Assembly (NCBI GenBank): GCA_036746875.1
Contig: DAIODI010000046.1
Span: forward strand, 1-15,997
Direction: 5' to 3'
Origin: DAIODI01 sp036746875
GTDB lineage: Bacteria > Pseudomonadota > Alphaproteobacteria > Rhizobiales > Aestuariivirgaceae
Length of the DNA stretch: 15,997 nt
Made by a program: the position numbers and the translations under genes. Of this stretch, positions 9,029-15,940 are shown piece after piece. How positions within the stretch are numbered: the stretch's first letter is position 1; each line of letters opens with the position of its first letter. The notes beneath the pieces were generated by a model. That model was not told the DNA's origin and searched no databases. It saw nothing but the letters and a program-made list of their open reading frames with translations.

Positions 9029-9751
9029 ATGCAGCGCTTCGCCAACCCCAACCGCTTCCTGAAGATCCAGTCGTCCGTGCAGCCGTGGGCGTGGGCCGTC
9101 ACCGTCGTTCTGTTCGCGATCGGCCTTTACATGGGCCTCGTCACATCGCCGCAGGATTTCCGGCAGGGCGAAACGGTGCGGATCATGTACGTGCATGTTC
9201 CGGCCGCCTGGATGGCGCTGATGGTCTACACGGTGATGGCGCTGGCCAGCGCCCCGGCCATGATCTTCCGCCATCCGCTCGCCGACATCGCCGCCAAGGC
9301 GGCCGCGCCCATCGGGGCCTGTTTCTGCTTTCTCGCCCTCGTCACCGGCTCGCTTTGGGGCAAGCCCATGTGGGGCGCGTGGTGGGTGTGGGACGCGCGG
9401 CTCACCTCGATGTTCGTCCTGTTCCTGCTCTACCTCGGGTACATCGCCATCTGGGAAGCCTTCGACGATCAATCGAGAGCCGCCAGGCTGGCGGCCGTCG
9501 TCGCGCTGGTCGGCTTCATCAATGTGCCGATCATCAAGTTTTCAGTGGACTGGTGGTATACGCTGCATCAGCCGGCCAGCGTGTTCCGCCTCGACGGCCC
9601 GACGATCGACCGTTCGATGTTGATCCCGCTCCTGGTCATGGGCGCGGCGTATCTGTTCCTGTTCCTTGCGCTGCATTTGCGCGCCATTCGCTCCGAGGTC
9701 GAGGCGCGCCGCATCCACCAGATGGAGCTCGCCCGGGCCGGCGGGGTGTGA
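9029..9751 (+). CDS. ccmC: Heme transporter / heme-handling protein CcmC
   Basis: The 240-residue, six-helix membrane protein belongs to the heme handling protein family and loads heme on to CcmE. The tryptophan-rich WWD domain is present as WGKPMWGAWWVWDARLTS (110-127). The two periplasmic heme-ligand histidines are His56 (MYVHVPAAW) and His180 (YTLHQPAS). I chose ATG 9029 (MQRFANPNRFL) because similarity begins there; an in-frame GTG at 8966 would add 21 residues of proline- and arginine-rich sequence. The Shine-Dalgarno sequence is weak. It is followed after two bases by ccmD. Confidence 0.95.
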   Translation: MQRFANPNRFLKIQSSVQPWAWAVTVVLFAIGLYMGLVTSPQDFRQGETVRIMYVHVPAAWMALMVYTVMALASAPAMIFRHPLADIAAKAAAPIGACFCFLALVTGSLWGKPMWGAWWVWDARLTSMFVLFLLYLGYIAIWEAFDDQSRAARLAAVVALVGFINVPIIKFSVDWWYTLHQPASVFRLDGPTIDRSMLIPLLVMGAAYLFLFLALHLRAIRSEVEARRIHQMELARAGGV

Positions 9752-9753
9752 CG

Positions 9754-9930
9754 ATGGAGCTCTCGAACCCGCATGTCGGCTTCGTCGTCGCCTCCTACGC
9801 GATCACCGCCGTGGTGCTGGCGGGGCTGATCGGCTGGGTGATCGCGCGCGGCCGCAGGCTGGACCGCCGTCTTGCCCGGCTTGAGGCGGAAGGCGCGCCG
9901 CGCCGACGCCCCGCGCAGGGTCAGCCATGA
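9754..9930 (+). CDS. ccmD: Heme exporter protein CcmD
   Basis: This is a 58-residue single-span protein: MELSNPHVGFVVASYAITAV starts a hydrophobic helix (about residues 9-31), followed by a basic and charged tail. The HxxFVxxSY-like start and the position between ccmC and ccmG identify it. In the family it holds CcmC and CcmE in complex with CcmAB. It begins two bases after the ccmC stop and overlaps ccmG by four bases (ATGA, 9927-9930). It is about as long as usual for the family. Confidence 0.92.
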   Translation: MELSNPHVGFVVASYAITAVVLAGLIGWVIARGRRLDRRLARLEAEGAPRRRPAQGQP

Positions 9931-10535
9931 GCGGCGAAACCTCCGCCGGGCGGCCCGCCCGCCGCCGCCTGCCGGCGCTGGCGCTGCTGCCGCTCCTCGC
10001 CTTCGCTGGTCTCGCCGCGCTCTTCGGGCTGGGTCTCTTCGGCGACCCCTCGAAGGTTCCTTCAGCGCTGATCGGCCGGCCGGTTCCGGAGTTCTCGCTG
10101 CCGCCGCTACAGGGCGCGATGCGCGACGGCAAGCCGGTGCCGGGGCTTTCGGCCGCAGACCTCAGGACCGGCGGCGTGACGCTGGTGAACGTGTGGGCGT
10201 CGTGGTGCGTCCCCTGCCGCGACGAACACCCGCTGCTGCTGGCGCTGGCGCAGGAGGGCGTGCGGATCGTCGGCATCAACTACAAGGACGAGCCGGAGAA
10301 CGCGCTGCGGTTCCTCGGCGCGCTCGGCACGCCGTTTGCGGCGATCGGCAGCGACCGCGCCGGGCGGTCCACCGTCGACTGGGGCGTTTACGGGGTTCCG
10401 GAGACGTTCGTCGTCGATGGCGAGGGGCGCATCCGCTACAAGCACATCGGGCCGCTTACGCCTTCGGCGGTCGAGACCGTGCTGCGCCCTCAGATGGCGG
10501 CCGCGCGCGACGCTCTGCCGGCCCGTCAGCCTTGA
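9927..10535 (+). CDS. ccmG: Cytochrome c biogenesis thiol:disulfide protein CcmG/DsbE
   Basis: The 202-residue protein has one N-terminal membrane anchor (about residues 14-38) and a periplasmic thioredoxin domain. The active site is WCVPC with Cys94 and Cys97; the cis-proline motif is GVPET with Pro158. The DsbE-type acidic segment GINYKDEPENA follows the third strand. It reduces apocytochrome or CcmH thiols before heme attachment. It ends the ccm cluster; ccmE, ccmF, ccmH and ccmI are not in the window. The last 80 bases overlap the oppositely oriented MarR gene. Confidence 0.95.
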   Translation: MSGETSAGRPARRRLPALALLPLLAFAGLAALFGLGLFGDPSKVPSALIGRPVPEFSLPPLQGAMRDGKPVPGLSAADLRTGGVTLVNVWASWCVPCRDEHPLLLALAQEGVRIVGINYKDEPENALRFLGALGTPFAAIGSDRAGRSTVDWGVYGVPETFVVDGEGRIRYKHIGPLTPSAVETVLRPQMAAARDALPARQP

Positions 10536-11001
10536 GCGCCGGCCCGTCGGCCGGCCCGGCCTGGAGTTTTGCGGCGAGCGCGGCAAGGCCCTCCACAAAC
10601 CCCTTGCGATAACGCGCCGGCACCTGCGCGATGAGCGCCGCATCGGTGGAGCGGGCCCCGGGTTCCGCCTGCTTGAGGGCGCGCCGGCCCGCGGTGGTGA
10701 TTCGCAGCGCATTGGTGCGTCCGTCGTCCCGGGTCCGGCGGCGCTGGAGGTAGCCTTGGGCGATCAGCCGGGCGGCGAGCTCCGCCAGGGTGGACCGGTC
10801 GATGCCGGTGCGCTGCGACAATCCGGTTTGCGAAATGCCGTCGTTCTCCTCCACCGCCTGGAGCACGGCGAACTGGCGCGGCGTGAGGCCGCTGTCGGCG
10901 GTGATTTCGGCGAAGACCTGTGCGCCGTACTGGTTGGCGCGTTTCAGAAGCGCAAGCACGGCGGCCGATTCGTCACCTCGCTTTGTTTCCATCTCGGACA
11001 T
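10456..11001 (-). CDS. MarR family transcriptional regulator
   Basis: The 181-residue protein has the MarR winged-helix core: TPRQFAVLQAVEEN, then ISQTGLSQRTGIDRSTLAELAARLIAQGYLQRRRTRDDGRTNALRITTAGRRAL (about residues 56-109). It should bind DNA as a dimer; its ligand and targets are unknown. The last roughly 35 residues are a low-complexity basic, proline- and alanine-rich tail, partly encoded by the strand opposite the ccmG 3' end. The start at 11001 lacks a clear Shine-Dalgarno sequence; the ATG at 10992 is an alternative. It is divergent from the NUDIX gene, and the AT-rich gap between them is a likely operator region. Confidence 0.9.
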   Translation of the reverse strand: MSEMETKRGDESAAVLALLKRANQYGAQVFAEITADSGLTPRQFAVLQAVEENDGISQTGLSQRTGIDRSTLAELAARLIAQGYLQRRRTRDDGRTNALRITTAGRRALKQAEPGARSTDAALIAQVPARYRKGFVEGLAALAAKLQAGPADGPALKADGPAERRARPPSEGAARSRPPKA

Positions 11002-11136
11002 GCGGAAGCGTCCAGAACTCGGTTATGGTGCTACAGGGTTCGCGCCCGGCGACGGTCCCCACGCCTGGCTGGAGGACGAAGCCGGGGCCGGAAACTGCGG
11101 CGTCGGTCCCACCCGTTCGGCTTGGGGTCAAGACAT

Positions 11137-11175
11137 CAAGCTAGCGTAAAGGAAAGCAATATCAATGCTAACTTT
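11137..11175. promoter_or_regulatory. AT-rich candidate operator between marR and the NUDIX gene
   Basis: This stretch is much richer in A and T than its surroundings. It contains an imperfect inverted repeat, AGCAATATCAATGCT (11155-11169), whose outer AGCA and TGCT arms match. That size fits the sites used by MarR dimers, and it lies 20-60 bases before the NUDIX start and about 155 bases upstream of marR. Autoregulation by the divergent MarR protein is inference. Confidence 0.4.
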
Positions 11176-11194
11176 CTCGCGAGCGTAGCACGCC

Positions 11195-11737
11195 GTGACC
11201 GACGCCAGTCTGCCGCCGCACTTCCTGCGACGCATCCCGCAGGGAGACAGCGTGGAACGCGATGTGTGCGGGACATGCGGTTTCGTCGCCTACCGCAACC
11301 CGAAGGTCGTCACCGGGTCCGTGGTGAAGGACGCGGGCCGGGTGCTGCTCTGCCGGCGGGCGATCGAACCGCGGCGCGGCTTCTGGACATTGCCGGCGGG
11401 CTACATGGAGCTTGGCGAAACCGTGGAGGAGGCGGCCCGGCGCGAAGCCTGGGAAGAGGCGCGGGCGGACCTCGGCATCGAGCGCGTGCTCGCCGTCTAC
11501 ACCATCGCGCGCATCGCCCAGGTGCAGGTGATGTTCCTCGCCCGCCTCGGCTCTCCGGGAATTGAGGCCGGGCCGGAAAGCCTTGAGGTCGGCTGGTTCG
11601 GCTGGGAGGGGATTCCGTGGCGCGATCTGGCGTTTCCTTCGGTGCGCTGGGCGTTGACGCAGGCCCGGTCGGTCGAGGGCAAGACCGACTTCGCGCCGTT
11701 CGGCAACCCGCCCGGCGAACCCGGCGAACCGCCGTAA
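11195..11737 (+). CDS. NUDIX hydrolase with partial zinc-ribbon N-terminus
   Basis: The 180-residue protein has a Nudix box at about residues 69-91: GYMELGETVEEAARREAWEEARA, with the metal-binding REAWEE core intact and arginine in place of the usual late glycine. The N-terminal part, RRIPQGDSVERDVCGTCGFVAYRNPKVV, resembles the zinc-ribbon leader of NudC-like and ADP-ribose type NUDIX proteins, but only one CxxC pair (Cys25, Cys28) is present. The substrate is probably a nucleoside diphosphate derivative and cannot be named. The GTG start at 11195 is forced by an in-frame TAG at 11186. It converges on yciB with three bases between the stops. Confidence 0.9.
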   Translation: MTDASLPPHFLRRIPQGDSVERDVCGTCGFVAYRNPKVVTGSVVKDAGRVLLCRRAIEPRRGFWTLPAGYMELGETVEEAARREAWEEARADLGIERVLAVYTIARIAQVQVMFLARLGSPGIEAGPESLEVGWFGWEGIPWRDLAFPSVRWALTQARSVEGKTDFAPFGNPPGEPGEPP

Positions 11738-11740
11738 CCC

Positions 11741-12325
11741 TCAGGAGCCGCCCTCACCGTCCCCGCGCATGTGCCGCTGCATCAGCGGCCCTTGCGACAG
11801 GGCGAAGGCGAACGTGAGAGGGAGCAACGCGAACACCTTGAAGTTCACCCAGGTGTCGGTCGACATGGTGCGCCAGACGATCTCGTTCAGGGCGGCGACG
11901 GCGAAGAAGAAGCACGCCCAGCGCCACGACAGGATGCGCCAGCCCTCGTCGTCGAGGTCGATGGCCTCGCCCAGGACGATCCTGAGCAAGGGCTTGCCGG
12001 CGAGCAGCCCGCCGACGAGCAGGACGGCGAACAGCGCGTTGACGACCGTCACCTTGACCTTGATGAAGACGTCGTCGTGGAGAAGCAGGGTCAGCGCCCC
12101 GAACGCCACCACGAAGGCGAGCGCGACGATGGGCATGACGGCGATCTTTCGCGTCAGCGCCCAGTTGACCGCCAGCGCCACGGCGGCGGCCGCCATGTAG
12201 ACGGCCGTGCCGGCAAAGATGCCGAAGCGGGCGTTGGCGAGGAAGAAGACCAGCAGCGGCCCGAGTTCGATTGCGATCTTGAGGCCCGGCGACAGCGGGC
12301 GCGGCGCGGGGGCCGCCGCGCGCAG
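11741..12325 (-). CDS. yciB: Septation-type inner membrane protein YciB/IspZ; start codon unclear
   Basis: This multi-span membrane protein carries clear YciB signatures: ELGPLLVFFLANARFGI in the first span, ILSWRWACFFFAVAALNEIVWR and NFKVFALLPLTFAFALSQGPL near the end. In enterobacteria it affects cell envelope synthesis and septation. The only ATG in frame (12196) would give 151 residues and lose the conserved first span. Upstream the frame holds no ATG, GTG or TTG. I extend to a CTG at 12325, giving 194 residues, close to the family length. That choice is a guess; 12196 is the shortest alternative. Sequence upstream overlaps the extended end of ftsY in another frame. Confidence 0.82.
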   Translation of the reverse strand: MRAAAPAPRPLSPGLKIAIELGPLLVFFLANARFGIFAGTAVYMAAAAVALAVNWALTRKIAVMPIVALAFVVAFGALTLLLHDDVFIKVKVTVVNALFAVLLVGGLLAGKPLLRIVLGEAIDLDDEGWRILSWRWACFFFAVAALNEIVWRTMSTDTWVNFKVFALLPLTFAFALSQGPLMQRHMRGDGEGGS

Positions 12326-13818
12326 CGTCCGTCCTCCGCCGGAAGCCCGGCGATGGCGCGGGAAAACGCCTCGGCGTCGAAGGGCTGCAGGTCGTCCACC
12401 GTCTCGCCGACGCCGATGGCGTGGACGGGGAGCCGGAACCGTTCGGCGATGGCGGCGAGGATGCCGCCGCGGGCCGTGCCGTCGAGCTTGGTCATCACGA
12501 TCCCGGTGACGCCCGCGACCCTGGTGAACACATCCGCCTGGGCGATGGCGTTCTGGCCGGTGGTGGCGTCGAGCACGAGGAGCACCGCGTGCGGCGCGCC
12601 GGCGTCGATCTTCTTCAAGACACGCACGATCTTCTCCAGCTCGGCCATCAGGTCGGCCTTGTTCTGGAGCCGGCCGGCGGTGTCAATGATGAGAATGTCG
12701 CTGCCCGAGGCTTGCGCCTGCTTCAGCGCGTCGAAGGCGAGCCCGGCGGAATCGGCGCCGGTGGCGCGCGAAATCACCTGCGCGCCGATGCGTCCCCCCC
12801 ACACCTTGAGCTGCTCGATGGCCGCCGCGCGGAACGTGTCGCAGGCGGCGATCGTCACCTTGAAGCCCTCCCGGGTGGCGATGGCGCCCAGCTTGCCGAT
12901 GGTCGTCGTCTTGCCGGAGCCGTTGACGCCCACCACCAGAATCACGAAGGGCTGTTCGGGGCCGAAGGTGAACGGCGCCTCGACCGGGCGCAGCACCTTC
13001 GCCACCTCCTCGGCGAGGATGCGCTTCACCTGCTCGGGCGAAACGTCCTTGTCGTAGCGGCCTTCCGCCACGGCGCGCTTGACGCGTTCGGCCATCTCGA
13101 CGCCGAGGTCGGCCTGGATCAGCACGTCCTCCAGATCATCAAGGGTCGCGGCGTCGAGCCTGCGCTTGCTGAAGATGTCGCCGATGCCGTTGGACAGCTG
13201 GCGCGACGACTTCGACAGGCCCTCGGACAAGCGGCGGAACCAGCCCTTGCGCTCCGGTTCCGGCTGCGGCGCGGCTGCGGGCTTCTGCGGCTTGGCGATG
13301 GTGAACGGCTTGCGCCCGCGAGGCGGCGGGGACTCGAAGGGCGCCGGCTCGGGTTCGGGTGACGGCTCGGGTTCGGGTGCACGGGCCGCCGTCGGCGGGG
13401 GCGGTTCAGCCAACAGTTCAGGTTCGACCCGCGACCGGGCCGCTTTCTTCGGCCCAGCCTTCTGTCCGGTCTTCGGTCCAGTCTTCGGTACGGGCGGAGG
13501 CTCGGGCGACTTCGCCTTGCGCTTCGCCGCAGCTTTCCGGACCGGCGCCGCGTCTGGAACCGGCTCCGGCGTAACGTCGGGCGCGGCGTCCGCTTCAGCT
13601 TCCGGGGTTTCGGCGGCGGCCGCCTCGACAGGCGCTGCGGCGGGTTCGAGATCGAGGTCCTCGCGCAAGGCCGCCATCGTCTCGGCCAGGCGGCGCGAGG
13701 CTTCCGCGACATCCACTGCGGGTGCGGTTTCGGCGACGGCCTCAGGCTCTGGCGGCGGCTCTGGTTGAGCGGCGGTGGCGCGCCGGAACAGGCGCTTGAA
13801 GAAACCGCCCTCGCTCAT
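12154..13818 (-). CDS. ftsY: Signal recognition particle receptor FtsY, with abnormal C-terminal extension
   Basis: FtsY is the SRP receptor GTPase that docks ribosomes at the membrane. Residues 1-190 are a low-complexity A domain rich in Pro, Glu, Ala and Lys. The N domain spans about 192-280, and the G domain has GVNGSGKTTT (297-306), DTFRAAA (327-333), DTAGR (379-383), TKLDG (443-447) and GVGETVDDLQPFDAEAF (469-485). The family ends shortly after this, near residue 491. Here no stop follows; the frame continues for 57 arginine- and serine-rich residues inside yciB. That tail is probably not native. The start overlaps the mtaB stop (ATGA, 13815-13818). Confidence 0.93.
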   Translation of the reverse strand: MSEGGFFKRLFRRATAAQPEPPPEPEAVAETAPAVDVAEASRRLAETMAALREDLDLEPAAAPVEAAAAETPEAEADAAPDVTPEPVPDAAPVRKAAAKRKAKSPEPPPVPKTGPKTGQKAGPKKAARSRVEPELLAEPPPPTAARAPEPEPSPEPEPAPFESPPPRGRKPFTIAKPQKPAAAPQPEPERKGWFRRLSEGLSKSSRQLSNGIGDIFSKRRLDAATLDDLEDVLIQADLGVEMAERVKRAVAEGRYDKDVSPEQVKRILAEEVAKVLRPVEAPFTFGPEQPFVILVVGVNGSGKTTTIGKLGAIATREGFKVTIAACDTFRAAAIEQLKVWGGRIGAQVISRATGADSAGLAFDALKQAQASGSDILIIDTAGRLQNKADLMAELEKIVRVLKKIDAGAPHAVLLVLDATTGQNAIAQADVFTRVAGVTGIVMTKLDGTARGGILAAIAERFRLPVHAIGVGETVDDLQPFDAEAFSRAIAGLPAEDGRCARRPPRRARCRRASRSQSNSGRCWSSSSPTPASASLPARPSTWRPPPWRWRSTGR

Positions 13819-15077
13819 GGCGCCGCCTGCCGGGCCGTCCGGCCGACAAGTTCGCGGCCTCTCACCCCCGTCACCTCGACGGGCACGATCGTGCCCGGCG
13901 CAGCGCCGGTTTCGACCCGGATCGGAGCGTGGTGCGGCGTATGGCCGAACCCTTCGCGCTCGACGAGCACAGCGCGCACCGCGCCCGCCTCCGACGCCAG
14001 AAAGCGGCCGGCGGCGGCCTCACCGGCGGCCCGCAGCCGCGCGGCGCGCGTCTTGATCTCGTGGGCCGGGACGGACGGCATCTTCGCCGCCGGGGTGCCG
14101 GGACGCGGCGAATAGGGAAACACGTGCAGCCAGGTCAGACCGCACGCCTCGACGAGGCGGAGCGAATTGACGAACATCTCGTCCGTCTCCGTCGGGAAGC
14201 CGGCGATCAGGTCCGCCCCGAAGACGATATCGGGTCGATACCGTCGGAGATCCTCGCATAACCGAATGGCGTCGTCGCGGGCATGCCGCCGCTTCATGCG
14301 CTTGAGAACAAGATCGTCGCCGGCCTGAAGCGACAGGTGCAGATGCGGCATGAGCCGCTCCTCAGTCGCCAGCGCCTCCATCAGCAGCGGGTCGATCTCA
14401 ACCGAGTCGACCGACGACAGGCGTAGCCGGGGCAACTCCGGCACGCTGTCGAGAATGGCCTTGACCAGCGCTCCAAGCTTCGGCGCGCCGGGAAGGTCGC
14501 CGCCCCAGGAGGTAATGTCCACGCCGGTGAGGATCACCTCAAGATGGCCGCCCTCCACAAGGCGGCGGACCTGGGCCACCACATCAGCGGCCGAAACTGA
14601 ACGCGAGACGCCGCGGCCGAACGGGATGGTGCAAAAGGTGCAGCGATGATCGCAGCCGTTCTGCACCTGGACGAACGCACGCGTGCGCGCACCGAACGCG
14701 CTGAGCGCGTGCGGCTCGATCCGCCGTTCCGCCATGATGCCGGACACCTGCACACGGTCGCCCGCGAATGGCGATATCCAGGTTTCGGCTCGAAGCTTTT
14801 CCGCATTCCCGACCACGAGATCGACCTCGGGCATCGCGGCGTAGCGCTTGCTCTCCACTTCGGCGCCGCAGCCCGTGACGATCACCCGGCGATCGGTAGT
14901 TTCGCGTCGCAACCGCCGGATGGACTGCCGCGCCTGCCGGGAGGCTTCCGCCGTCACCGCGCAGGTGTTGACGATCACGGCGTCGGAAAGTCCCGCCGCT
15001 TCGGCGTTCACCCGCATCACTTCGGCTTCGAGCGCGTTCAGACGGCAGCCGAAACTCACAACCTCGACGCCCGCCAT
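13815..15077 (-). CDS. mtaB: tRNA (N6-threonylcarbamoyladenosine37-C2)-methylthiotransferase MtaB
   Basis: The 420-residue radical SAM enzyme adds a methylthio group to t6A37 of tRNA, forming ms2t6A. The N-terminal methylthiotransferase domain has Cys11 (FGCRLN), Cys39 (NTCAVT) and Cys70 (TGCGAE) for one cluster. The radical SAM motif is CDHRCTFC with Cys142, Cys146 and Cys149. A C-terminal TRAM-like segment covers about 365-415. The FGCRLN and NTCAVT forms favour MtaB over MiaB or RimO. The ATG at 15077 shares one base with the dapF stop (TGATG), and the stop overlaps the ftsY start, so the genes are translationally coupled. Confidence 0.95.
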   Translation of the reverse strand: MAGVEVVSFGCRLNALEAEVMRVNAEAAGLSDAVIVNTCAVTAEASRQARQSIRRLRRETTDRRVIVTGCGAEVESKRYAAMPEVDLVVGNAEKLRAETWISPFAGDRVQVSGIMAERRIEPHALSAFGARTRAFVQVQNGCDHRCTFCTIPFGRGVSRSVSAADVVAQVRRLVEGGHLEVILTGVDITSWGGDLPGAPKLGALVKAILDSVPELPRLRLSSVDSVEIDPLLMEALATEERLMPHLHLSLQAGDDLVLKRMKRRHARDDAIRLCEDLRRYRPDIVFGADLIAGFPTETDEMFVNSLRLVEACGLTWLHVFPYSPRPGTPAAKMPSVPAHEIKTRAARLRAAGEAAAGRFLASEAGAVRAVLVEREGFGHTPHHAPIRVETGAAPGTIVPVEVTGVRGRELVGRTARQAAP

Positions 15078-15940
15078 CACGCTTCCTCGGCGGCGAGCTC
15101 GGGCAAGATACCTTCGTAGTCGTAGGCGACGGGGCCGGTCATCAGGATGTGGCCGTCGCTCTCGCGCCAGGCGATGTGGAGATCGCCGCCGGGCAGCGTC
15201 ACGGTCACGTCGCGCCCGGTGAGCCGCTTCCTCGCGGCGCACACCGCCGCGGCGCACGCGGCCGTGCCGCAGGCCTGCGTCAGGCCTACGCCGCGCTCCC
15301 ACACCTTCAACGTCAGCGCGGCGCGGCTGTCCACGCGGGCGAGCGAAATGTTGGCGCGTTCGGGGAACAGCGGGTGGTGCTCGAGCATCGGCCCGACGGC
15401 GGCGAGGTCCACCACATCGAGCGCCTTCACCCAGAAGATGCAGTGCGGGTTGCCGACGTTGACCACCGAGGGCGAATGGATACGCGGGGCGTCGATCGGC
15501 CCCACCTGAAGCTCGATGGCGCGGGTGTCGGCGAACTCCTCCGCCAGCGGAATGTCGCGCCAGCCGAAGCGAGGAGCGCCCATGTCCACCGTCACCAGGC
15601 CGTCCCGGGCGCGCGAACAGATGAGATCGCCGCCCAGCGTCTCGATGCTGACGAGCGCCTTGCCGGTCTCGGCGATCAGCAGGTCCGCCACGCAGCGCGA
15701 GACGTTACCGCAGCTCTCCACCTCGCCGCCGGACTGGTTGTAAATCCGCATCCGCACATCCGCCCGGCGCGACGGTTCGAGCACGATCAGCTGATCGCAG
15801 CCGACGCCGCGCCGGCGCGAGGCGATGGCGCGCACGCCGCCCTCGCCGAGCGTCACCGGACGGGTGCGCGCGTCGATGATCACGAAGTCGTTGCCCAGTC
15901 CGTTCATCTTGCGGAAGGGCGTGCCGGCGAGCCTGCTCAT
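15077..15940 (-). CDS. dapF: Diaminopimelate epimerase
   Basis: The 287-residue enzyme converts LL- to meso-diaminopimelate for lysine and peptidoglycan. The N-terminus has the family motif FRKMNGLGNDFVIID (9-23). The two catalytic cysteines are Cys77 (ESCGNVSRC) and Cys224 (QACGTAACA), and Asn164-Pro165 lies in the GNPHC segment. It is the first gene visible in the minus-strand operon dapF-mtaB-ftsY-yciB. Only 57 bases lie upstream in the window; they include TATAAG about ten bases before the ATG, but no convincing -35 partner. Nothing else is identifiable in that edge sequence. Confidence 0.97.
   Translation of the reverse strand: MSRLAGTPFRKMNGLGNDFVIIDARTRPVTLGEGGVRAIASRRRGVGCDQLIVLEPSRRADVRMRIYNQSGGEVESCGNVSRCVADLLIAETGKALVSIETLGGDLICSRARDGLVTVDMGAPRFGWRDIPLAEEFADTRAIELQVGPIDAPRIHSPSVVNVGNPHCIFWVKALDVVDLAAVGPMLEHHPLFPERANISLARVDSRAALTLKVWERGVGLTQACGTAACAAAVCAARKRLTGRDVTVTLPGGDLHIAWRESDGHILMTGPVAYDYEGILPELAAEEA

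Noticed and set aside
11771..13057. A 428-codon plus-strand frame opposite yciB and ftsY
   Set aside because: It is antisense to well-defined domains, and the translation changes character midway with no recognisable motif.
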